A stretch of 32,782 nt of DNA from positions 1 through 32,782 of the forward strand of contig CAYGDW010000025.1 in assembly GCA_964348755.1 (NCBI GenBank), written 5' to 3'. Under the pieces are notes generated by a model. That model saw nothing but the letters and a program-made list of their open reading frames with translations, was not told the DNA's origin and ran no database searches. The translations under genes and the position numbers were made by a program. Shown here one piece after another: positions 6,646 to 12,977 of this stretch (positions are counted from its first letter, which is position 1; every line of letters starts with the position of its first letter). This DNA comes from UBA7960 sp964348755. Its GTDB lineage: Bacteria; Bacteroidota; Bacteroidia; Bacteroidales; UBA7960.

Positions 6646-7851
6646 ATGAGTCTTTCTAAGAACACACTGCTGCAGCGGGCTTTCGACCTTGATATTCGAA
6701 TAAAGGAAAACCGGACAAGCATTAATCACAATGGCAAGCGCTACCTTGTTAGCGAATACAGCCTGGCCATACTCGATGTATTTTCCGCACCCAAAACCAT
6801 GGAGCAAGGCGTAAATGAACTTATGCTGCGTATTAAGGGTTTGCCAGGCTACATAGAGACAACCTCTCAAATAATTGATTTGCAGCAGCTTGGAATACTT
6901 CGAACGCCGGGGCAGGAGGAGCCAAAGATTATATCGGACCCGGGCCGTTTCGATGCTGCCGATGTGCATATTCGAATGCTTAACGATTACCCTCGCACCG
7001 CCTCGTTTCAGAAAGCGCTATTCGAAACGGTTACCCCCAACGATGTTGTGGTGGATGTGGGCACTGGCACCGGCATTCTGGCTGCCACCGCCGCAATGGC
7101 TGGCGCAAGGCATGTTTACGCCATTGAGCGCACACCAAACATGCCCAGGCTGGCCCAAAAGTTTTTTGAGTTGAATGGCCTATCGGAAAAAATTACCATA
7201 ATAGAAGGCGACTCAACCCAAATTGAATTGCCCGAGAAGGCCGATATTTTGGTAAGCGAAATAGTAGGAAACGACCCGCTCGACGAAAACATTATACAAA
7301 CCACCAACGATGCCCTTCAACGCCTGCTTAAGCCCGGAGCCATACTGATACCGCATACTTTAAAAATATTTGCACTGCCTTTGACCGTGCCCGATAGCAT
7401 AATAAACCGGCACCTTTTTACCAAAGACCAAGCCCAAAAGTGGAAAATGGATTATGGCCTCGATTTTTCGAACTATGCGGAAACATGCAGGCGGCAATCG
7501 TACCACGCCCTACTAAACACTTTCGAAACACGCCACTGGCCGCATTTGGCAAACCCCATAATGGTAGCCGATATCGACCTGAACACCTCGCCAACCGAAT
7601 TCTTTGAATCGTACCATTCGTTCAAAGCGCTTCAAAGTGGCTGGCTCAACGGAATTTTGATCTTCTTTGATCTGGGTCTTACCCAAAGCCTTCGTTTTTC
7701 TATTCATCCGGGGCAGGCCACCCCCGAAAACTCATGGGCAAGCAAGCTATGGATTCCTGGAAACCCCATGAAGCTTGAAAAAAACCAACAGGCAGAGTTG
7801 CTTTATACTTTCAATATAAACGAAGGTTCGGAGTTTGAAATAAGCCCCTGA
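6646..7851 (+). CDS. PqqD-like domain fused to PRMT-like SAM-dependent methyltransferase
   Basis: A 401-aa protein with two parts. Residues about 20-90 (YLVSEYSLAILDVFSAP, then IIDLQQLGILR) look like the winged-helix PqqD/RiPP-recognition fold that binds leader peptides. Residues about 105-400 form a methyltransferase of the protein-arginine-methyltransferase type. They contain VHIRMLNDYPRT..F..AL (108-125), the hallmark PRMT approach to motif I, then VDVGTGTGILA (136-146) for SAM binding, an AIE at the end of the second strand, and SEIVGND..DENI in place of the double-E loop. The second glutamate of that loop is displaced, so the acceptor may not be arginine. Convergent with the lasso-cyclase-like gene on the other strand. 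A tailoring role on a leader-bearing peptide is an attractive inference; general protein methylation is the alternative. A TTG-N21-TAATTTCG sequence just upstream is a weak promoter candidate. Confidence 0.65.
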   Translation: MSLSKNTLLQRAFDLDIRIKENRTSINHNGKRYLVSEYSLAILDVFSAPKTMEQGVNELMLRIKGLPGYIETTSQIIDLQQLGILRTPGQEEPKIISDPGRFDAADVHIRMLNDYPRTASFQKALFETVTPNDVVVDVGTGTGILAATAAMAGARHVYAIERTPNMPRLAQKFFELNGLSEKITIIEGDSTQIELPEKADILVSEIVGNDPLDENIIQTTNDALQRLLKPGAILIPHTLKIFALPLTVPDSIINRHLFTKDQAQKWKMDYGLDFSNYAETCRRQSYHALLNTFETRHWPHLANPIMVADIDLNTSPTEFFESYHSFKALQSGWLNGILIFFDLGLTQSLRFSIHPGQATPENSWASKLWIPGNPMKLEKNQQAELLYTFNINEGSEFEISP

Positions 7852-7932
7852 CAAATATTTTACGAATGCTTGACTTTGGCCGGTTGGCGGTTTTGGCAAA
7901 CCTAAAACCCGAAGCCGGAGAATTGCAAATCT

Positions 7933-9765
7933 TCAATATGACGACTGGGAAAGCGACCTGTATGATTTGCTGAACTCATGAAGCACTTTTAAAGTAAACA
8001 CACTCGAGTATAAATGATCAGGGTTTTCAGAAACCTTTTTTTTGGCCGCCTTTTGTAAATCCCTGAGCAACAAATCAAAATCAACAAAATACAAGTCAGG
8101 GTTATCTTTCCAGCTTTGGGCCTCGCTCAGGTACAAGCCTCCAAGCTCTTGTATTTTCAACCTTTTAGAAGCCAACAGCACAGGATCCATAAAGGCGGCC
8201 CGATCCCAAACCGTTGGCGGGAGCCATTTATTGCTTATTTCGCGCAAAATTATCCTTTCTTTCTCGCCTCGAACCATTAAATGCGATGGAACCGACAGCA
8301 TAAACTCAATAATACGCACATCGAGCAAAGGGTACCTGAATTCAACACCCTTCCTGAAGCCAATGTGATGCTGTATTTCGGTTCTTTCAGAAATAAAATA
8401 GTTTTGTATGAAATTAAGGTGCCGCTCTCTTCTTGACCGGTAAAAGAATGATTTTCTGATGGTTTCGAGGTCGTTGGTCTTATATTCCTTTTTAAAGTAT
8501 CGGGTTGACTCGCGGTAGGCTTCCCGCATGGGCCAATCCAATATGCCAAGGGCGGGCATAATTATTAAGTAGAAAAGGGTATGGGCCAGTTTTCTTGGTT
8601 TTTTTAACGGATTCTTTTCGAAAAACTTTTTAAACCTGCCCTGAAACAACAGGTCGGAGTCAATTCCTGTATCGAGTTTGCTTATAAACTCATTGCCCCC
8701 CCAACCGCTCATTATCAGGTTTACTCCCTCTTTCATGGCATTTTCCATGGTTTTTTCTTCGAGAAAATAAGCCAGATTGTTGTAAAGATCTGTTACATAC
8801 CCCTTAAGTTCTTCCTCGGTTGGGTTGCAAAACACCGGTTTTATATTGTTCATGCATGCAATTTCCCTTATCAGCACCCGTTCGTCGTTAACCGGATCAA
8901 TATTGGTAGGCCCATCAGGGCTCCACGAAAAACCCAGAAACGGATCCTGGTGGGCATAATTTTTTCGGGCAATTGCTGCCACAATGCCCGAATCAATGCC
9001 GCCGCTCAAATGCGCCCCCGCCTTATAATTCTTGTCGCAGCGAATGGATACCGAATTAATCAACAATCGGTCGGTCATTTCAACCACTTCCTCGTAGCGA
9101 AGATTATTGTTTGTTTTTACCCTTTCGGGAAACCAGTATTTTATCTCCTTGTGCTGGTTTGCATTAAAATGCAGGTAATGCCCGGGCGTAAGCTTTTTTA
9201 CTTCAGGGTTTATTGTCAGCAGGTGGTTTACGGCTTTTTCAAAGCTCAGCAAAGGGTCCATAAAAATGGCTCCCTGGTTAAAAAAAGCCCTGCATAGACC
9301 CAGCATGCCGGTTGAGAAAAACACGCCCCCGTTGTTGATGGTATAAGCCAAAGGTATTACCCCAACATGGTCGCGAAACAAAAATAGCTCCTGGCTTTCG
9401 GCCAAATAAATGCATATAGCAAAGTCGCCGTTCAGCTCTTTTACAAAACCAGGCCCCATTTTCAAAAAAAGCCTGGCAACCAAAACAGGATTTAGGATTT
9501 CGGATGTCTGATCATTCAGCGTTTGTGCCAACTCGCTGCAATTGTAAATATTCCCATCAAACAACACCAGCATTTTTGCCAATGCATCGGCGTATAAAAA
9601 ATTCCGTGCACTGTCCGGCAGCCGCTGATTAATAACAGCGCCACCGCATAAGCCCCAATGGCTTTCCTGAACGGTTTTTGTACCGGGTAATTCCAATAAA
9701 CGGGCAATTTCGTTGGTTTTCATTTCAGTTGAAAAACCATAAAAATTTGCTCCTCCGTACATCAT
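7933..9765 (-). CDS. Asparagine-synthetase-like lasso cyclase (C protein) lacking the glutaminase cysteine
   Basis: A 610-aa AsnB-family protein. The N-terminal Ntn-type domain (about 1-200) keeps FDGNIYN, LNGDFAI and LFRDHVGVIPL, but the required Cys2 is absent: the protein starts MMYGG, so it cannot hydrolyse glutamine. The synthetase domain has the PP-loop SGGIDS at 254-259 (ATP binding, adenylation of a carboxylate). This combination is typical of amide-forming relatives such as lasso macrolactam cyclases and beta-lactam synthetase. The gene follows a 46-aa lasso-type precursor by 34 bases on the same strand, with the HPr-kinase-like gene further upstream. I infer that it closes the macrolactam on the precursor. 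A true asparagine synthetase is unlikely without the cysteine. The start could be either of two adjacent ATGs (9765 or 9762). Confidence 0.75.
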   Translation of the reverse strand: MMYGGANFYGFSTEMKTNEIARLLELPGTKTVQESHWGLCGGAVINQRLPDSARNFLYADALAKMLVLFDGNIYNCSELAQTLNDQTSEILNPVLVARLFLKMGPGFVKELNGDFAICIYLAESQELFLFRDHVGVIPLAYTINNGGVFFSTGMLGLCRAFFNQGAIFMDPLLSFEKAVNHLLTINPEVKKLTPGHYLHFNANQHKEIKYWFPERVKTNNNLRYEEVVEMTDRLLINSVSIRCDKNYKAGAHLSGGIDSGIVAAIARKNYAHQDPFLGFSWSPDGPTNIDPVNDERVLIREIACMNNIKPVFCNPTEEELKGYVTDLYNNLAYFLEEKTMENAMKEGVNLIMSGWGGNEFISKLDTGIDSDLLFQGRFKKFFEKNPLKKPRKLAHTLFYLIIMPALGILDWPMREAYRESTRYFKKEYKTNDLETIRKSFFYRSRRERHLNFIQNYFISERTEIQHHIGFRKGVEFRYPLLDVRIIEFMLSVPSHLMVRGEKERIILREISNKWLPPTVWDRAAFMDPVLLASKRLKIQELGGLYLSEAQSWKDNPDLYFVDFDLLLRDLQKAAKKKVSENPDHLYSSVFTLKVLHEFSKSYRSLSQSSY

Positions 9766-9799
9766 TCACAAGAAATTTGAAGGAAAAGTAAAAAAACTA

Positions 9800-9940
9800 C
9801 TATACACGACGATCATGGGCTCGAAAGCGCCCACCTGCCTCCTTTGGGCCCCTTGTACCAATAAAAGTATCCCTTTTAATTGACACAATTTTCACAACGG
9901 GTTTGAGCCAGGGTTTTTTTATGTGGGTTTGGGTTTTCAT
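9800..9940 (-). CDS. Putative lasso-type RiPP precursor peptide
   Basis: A 46-aa reading frame from ATG 9940 to TAG 9800-9802. Residues 1-26 look like a lasso leader: a basic N-terminus, then KKPWLKPVVKIVSIKRDTF, which fits the lasso leader pattern of an aromatic residue, two residues, Pro, hydrophobics, and Thr at the penultimate leader position (Thr25). Cleavage after Phe26 leaves a 20-residue core that begins IGTRGPKE, with Glu at position 8, the usual acceptor for an 8-residue macrolactam ring. The tail is glycine- and arginine-rich (AGGRFRAHDRRV). It is encoded directly before the lasso-cyclase-like gene, with a full Bacteroidota promoter upstream (9974-10005). Ile at core position 1 is unusual; cleavage one residue later would give Gly1 and Glu7. 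It is short, so chance cannot be excluded, but motif, promoter and neighbours agree. Confidence 0.6.
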   Translation of the reverse strand: MKTQTHIKKPWLKPVVKIVSIKRDTFIGTRGPKEAGGRFRAHDRRV

Positions 9941-9973
9941 CGCAATTTGAGCTGGTATGGCTTACAATCCCGG

Positions 9974-10005
9974 CAAAATTATGGAATAAGGAGTGTTTTA
10001 CCAAA
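9974..10005 (-). promoter_or_regulatory. Promoter of the precursor/cyclase pair
   Basis: On the minus strand TTTG (10005-10002), 20 bases, then TAATTTTG (9981-9974), a full match to the Bacteroidota -33/-7 consensus. The predicted start of transcription is about 25-30 bases before ATG 9940. An 8-bp inverted repeat, AATAAGGA (9985-9992) and TCCTTATT (10013-10020), straddles the -33 box and could be an operator or the weak terminator of the kinase gene. Confidence 0.65.
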
Positions 10006-10030
10006 TTTTACTTCCTTATTAACGGAATTA

Positions 10031-10879
10031 TTAAGCTTTTTGTTTTTGCTTTCGCATAAAATTGGCAATGGTTTTTTGCAAGCATGTAATTGAACAGTTT
10101 TCGGATCGTTGCACGCGTATTAGCTGGGTGTGGTTGAGTATTTGCAGTATTTTTCCCAGGTAATCTTTTTCGGTTTGGGGCATTCCGCGCAATATTTCCC
10201 AGTGACACACCTCTGAGCGAAGCAGGCTGAACTGCTCCTGGGCCGGTGGGGGTTCTAAGCAGGTGTTTGTGCCCGGGTAAGTTTCGAGGTGTATCAAATG
10301 ATGCAACTCAAAACGATCTATTTGGTGCGGCCTGGTTTTAAAGGTGTATTTTCCTGTGATTGGGTCTTGGGCCTCCAGTTGGCCTGGCCCGAGTTGCAGT
10401 TGGCCAATGGTGTTTTGCCGAAGTCGAATCTGGCGGTCAACGGGCCATATAACTGGCTGGCTGCCCTCGAACACTATTGCGCTGAGGTCGTCGGACAGGG
10501 CCGTGGCGCCAGCCATTGCGAAAGCGGCTGTGAGCGACGACTTGCCTGCTCCGCTCTGGCCCAGCAGCAGCACGCCTTCACCTTCGAACACGAAACTGGC
10601 AGCATGGAAGTGAAGCACCCCGCGCTGATGCAGCAAGGCCGCCAAGGGCAGCCCCTCAAGCTGCCCTGTTGCCCATTGCGTATCGGCCCCAGGTTCTGAC
10701 GCATACCAAAGCTGACGGCCTTCAAGGGCATAATAAACCCCGGCACCCGCTATTACCAGCCGGCACTCCCGCGCATTTACCTGTAGGCTCTCAGTAGCAT
10801 ACACAGGCACTTCAACAGGTGCAATTTCGGCAAGCTTCCTGATATGAACATTCTCTAAAGGGTATATATTGGGGATCAT
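10031..10879 (-). CDS. HPr kinase-like protein (HprK-related)
   Basis: A 282-aa protein whose centre matches the C-terminal domain of HPr kinase/phosphorylase. It has HFHAASF (about 90-96) before a P-loop GQSGAGKS at 107-114, then LSDDLSAI (128-135) with the Asp pair that binds metal, and IWPVDRQIRLR. It lacks the N-terminal domain and other marks of true HprK of the phosphotransferase system. HprK-like kinases of this size are found in lasso clusters, where they phosphorylate the precursor C-terminus, and in exosortase/polysaccharide loci. Here it lies 90 bases upstream of the putative precursor gene on the same strand. Kinase activity on the precursor is inference; the candidate core has Thr29 but no C-terminal serine, so the target may be a different molecule. 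Confidence 0.75.
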   Translation of the reverse strand: MIPNIYPLENVHIRKLAEIAPVEVPVYATESLQVNARECRLVIAGAGVYYALEGRQLWYASEPGADTQWATGQLEGLPLAALLHQRGVLHFHAASFVFEGEGVLLLGQSGAGKSSLTAAFAMAGATALSDDLSAIVFEGSQPVIWPVDRQIRLRQNTIGQLQLGPGQLEAQDPITGKYTFKTRPHQIDRFELHHLIHLETYPGTNTCLEPPPAQEQFSLLRSEVCHWEILRGMPQTEKDYLGKILQILNHTQLIRVQRSENCSITCLQKTIANFMRKQKQKA

Positions 10880-11009
10880 GGGGCGTGGGGTTTATGGCTT
10901 GCCTGCCCCGGGAGCTGAAGCGACCCGGAGCTTAACATCTTTTTTCATTTAGTTGTTGCAGGTTTATTAAATAAGATTTCAATACATTGAGGGTGCCAAT
11001 ATTTCAAGG

Positions 11010-11834
11010 CTAATTTGGCAGCCAAAACAGGTTCAGCAGAAAAACCAGGGTTATTGCTGCTATCATGGCAATGAATACAAGGGGTGGGAGATAATATGTG
11101 TCGGTTGTTTTAATAATCCTGGGCGTTTTCAATCGCAGGGCAGGTACTGCAAAGGCCACCACGACCAGCAACTGAAACAAGTTGACCAACAGCCAGGTGG
11201 CGGTTCCCGCGCTTACAGCAAACATGGCTGTAACCGCTGCTGCCGGCAGCAATGCATACAAAAGAACTACCCTGATAAACCTTCGCCTTTTCCCGTATTC
11301 GTTTATTGCATCAAGAGCAGGCGCTGTTCTGATAAACAACCGTATCCAAAATTTCCTGAAAATCAGCCCAATTCCCACACAAGCCAAGGCTACCACCAAC
11401 CTTGCCGGCCATTCAGGTATAAACCATTTAAGGCCAAAACCCAGCTCATCAACCACAAAAACGGCTGCCAGCAGTTGCAGGGGCAACAAAAAAACCGAGA
11501 AAAAGGCGAGCCAGGTTAAAAAGAGCCTGACCTTTACATTTCTAATCCTGTTTTTTTCAAGAGTGTTTACCAAAATCAGGCCCAGAAAAAGAAACAGCAT
11601 GGTTGCAAAAATATAAACCATAAAAACCCGGCCATCAGTCCATGTTCCACCGCCTGTGTTCTGATAAGTAATTCTGAAAACCTGAAGGTTAAAACCTGTT
11701 GAATATGCTTTAAGCAGCAAGGCAGTAACCTGCACGTGAAGAAACCTCAGCAGCAATCCCGCCATTAGTGCCAGAAACCACGACCATACCAGCAGCGAAT
11801 TGTTTTTCTCAAATAATTTCATCAATGGCTTCAA
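11010..11834 (-). CDS. Polytopic inner-membrane protein of unknown function, exosortase neighbour
   Basis: A 274-aa protein that is hydrophobic along most of its length. I count about seven likely transmembrane segments, near residues 13-32, 69-90, 104-128, 143-160, 187-205, 208-228 and 248-270, with short basic loops such as KNRIRNVKVR and YGKRRRFIR. No catalytic motif is recognised. It is divergent from exosortase 1, separated by a 443-bp intergenic region, and upstream of the HPr-kinase-like gene. Some Bacteroidota exosortases have a dedicated associated membrane protein, and this could be one; the assignment rests on position and topology only. ATG 11834 or the second ATG at 11822 may be the start. 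Confidence 0.55.
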   Translation of the reverse strand: MKPLMKLFEKNNSLLVWSWFLALMAGLLLRFLHVQVTALLLKAYSTGFNLQVFRITYQNTGGGTWTDGRVFMVYIFATMLFLFLGLILVNTLEKNRIRNVKVRLFLTWLAFFSVFLLPLQLLAAVFVVDELGFGLKWFIPEWPARLVVALACVGIGLIFRKFWIRLFIRTAPALDAINEYGKRRRFIRVVLLYALLPAAAVTAMFAVSAGTATWLLVNLFQLLVVVAFAVPALRLKTPRIIKTTDTYYLPPLVFIAMIAAITLVFLLNLFWLPN

Positions 11835-12277
11835 AGCAAATCGATTAGGTTAAAACACTTCAAATTTAAACATTAAAAACATCAACCATGTCGTTTTTTT
11901 AATTTTGTTGCTTCCATTATTCAGGCTAATTATTAAAAAACCATTTCAATTCTGTTTTTTCCCATTCCTGTACGATAAAAACCACTATCATCCCGCGCCT
12001 AACGAAACCACGAATTGGGTGCCACGCCAGATCTAAAGGTTTATTGAGGACAATAGTGGCTTTTTTACATATTTGTCGGTACGGCAACAAAAACCGGCGT
12101 TTCCACTTAACACCCATTCTCTGTTTTCATCCGTAAATAATTTTATGAATAAGGTCGGATGGTACTCCATGTTTGCTATTTTAGCTTCGCTGAACTTCGG
12201 TTCATGGGTGTTTGTGTTTAATTCGCAAACATATTCGTTTCATCCCTTCTTTATCTATCTTTGCATATTTTCAAATC
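11835..12277. other. Divergent intergenic region between membrane protein and exosortase 1
   Basis: Over 440 bases with no gene I can support. A TAAATTTG element on the minus strand (11861-11868) suits the membrane protein gene. A TATCTTTG element on the plus strand (12256-12263) suits exosortase 1. Short open frames on both strands (for example 11926-12117 minus) show no family features. Confidence 0.5.
12256..12263 (+). promoter_or_regulatory. -7 element TATCTTTG for exosortase 1
   Basis: TATCTTTG, a perfect TAnnTTTG, lies 14 bases before ATG 12278. It excludes the longer open frame starting at 12212 as the natural start. No convincing TTTG is visible at the -33 position. Confidence 0.5.
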
Positions 12278-12886
12278 ATGAATGTCAAAAGCACATACAG
12301 CAATGTAGGTCAATGGCTGCATCGGCACAGGCTCACACCCATGGTTAACGTGGTGTTGTTTGCCCTCATTACCTATGCCTTTCACAAGCTCTGGTGGGAT
12401 TTTCACAGGGTTATCATGGCGGTCGATATGGTGTCGGGGGCTGCTGCCTGGCTGGCCGAGCAAGTGTTCAGGCAGTCGTTGTGGTTCAATACAAGGGTGC
12501 TGGGCCTTCAAATAGAAGTAGCCCCGCCCACTACCATGCTCTTCGGGCAGGTAAACGGATACATTACCGTAAACGAATCCTGCTCGGGACTAAAGCAGTT
12601 TTACCAGATTTCCGTGCTGTTTGTTCTGTTTCCGGGCCCATGGAAACAAAAACTGTGGTTTATCCCGGCCGGCTGGCTCATCATGTTTTTTACCAATGTG
12701 TTTCGCATCATTGCCCTCAGTCTCATACTTGTCTGGAAGCCCGAATACTGGAACTTTAGCCACGACTGGATACTGCGCCCCTTCTTCTATGTAGTCATCT
12801 TCGCTCTTTGGGTATGGTGGGTCGAGCGCTACGGAGGGTTTTTCAGGAAGCAGCCTTTAGTCGGCAATCATAAGCCACCTGCCTAA
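12278..12886 (+). CDS. Exosortase family protein 1 (archaeosortase/exosortase)
   Basis: A 202-aa integral membrane cysteine protease/transpeptidase. The catalytic set is visible in order: Cys102 in NESCSGLKQF, Arg143 in TNVFRII, and His162 in FSHDWILRPFFY. At least five hydrophobic helices surround them, and FPGPWKQKLWFIP before the Arg helix is also a family pattern. Exosortases cleave C-terminal sorting signals made of a short motif, a transmembrane helix and a basic tail, and probably attach the cargo to a glycan or lipid. Likely substrates here are the two mini-proteins at 156-389 and 549-761. I chose ATG 12278 from the promoter position and because the protein then begins with a soluble basic stretch before helix 1. 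It stands alone, divergent from the membrane protein gene. The subtype (XrtX, XrtY or other) cannot be told by eye. Confidence 0.85.
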   Translation: MNVKSTYSNVGQWLHRHRLTPMVNVVLFALITYAFHKLWWDFHRVIMAVDMVSGAAAWLAEQVFRQSLWFNTRVLGLQIEVAPPTTMLFGQVNGYITVNESCSGLKQFYQISVLFVLFPGPWKQKLWFIPAGWLIMFFTNVFRIIALSLILVWKPEYWNFSHDWILRPFFYVVIFALWVWWVERYGGFFRKQPLVGNHKPPA

Positions 12887-12956
12887 AGTCATCAGTCAGC
12901 GGTTGTCAGAAAAACCCCATCAACGAACCATTAGCTTAAAGCCAATTATGGTTTCT

Positions 12957-12969
12957 CCCGAAACTTCGG
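12957..12969 (-). terminator. CCGAAGTTTCGGG hairpin after the large T9SS gene
   Basis: On the minus strand CCGAA and TTCGG face each other immediately after the stop codon of the T9SS cargo gene. It is the same motif as at 88-101 behind the paralogous gene end, so the two 3' flanks were probably copied together. No clear T-run. Confidence 0.3.
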
Positions 12970-12977
12970 TACCCCTG

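Noticed and set aside
9815..9883. 22-aa frame on the plus strand antisense to the putative precursor (with two cysteines and TLLW-like residues)
   Set aside because: No leader motif, no promoter and opposite direction to the biosynthetic genes; probably a shadow of the precursor frame.
10892..10948. 18-aa frame (MKKDVKLRVASAPGAGKP) on the minus strand just before the HPr-kinase-like gene, considered as a second precursor
   Set aside because: Too short for a leader plus core, no Thr(-2) pattern or acidic ring acceptor, no promoter.
11926..12117. 63-aa minus-strand frame in the divergent intergenic region
   Set aside because: No signal peptide, domain or leader motif, and it reads through the presumed regulatory region.
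12073..12348. 91-aa plus-strand frame overlapping the exosortase 1 start
   Set aside because: Out of frame with the well-supported exosortase, contains its promoter, and is hydrophobic only by chance.
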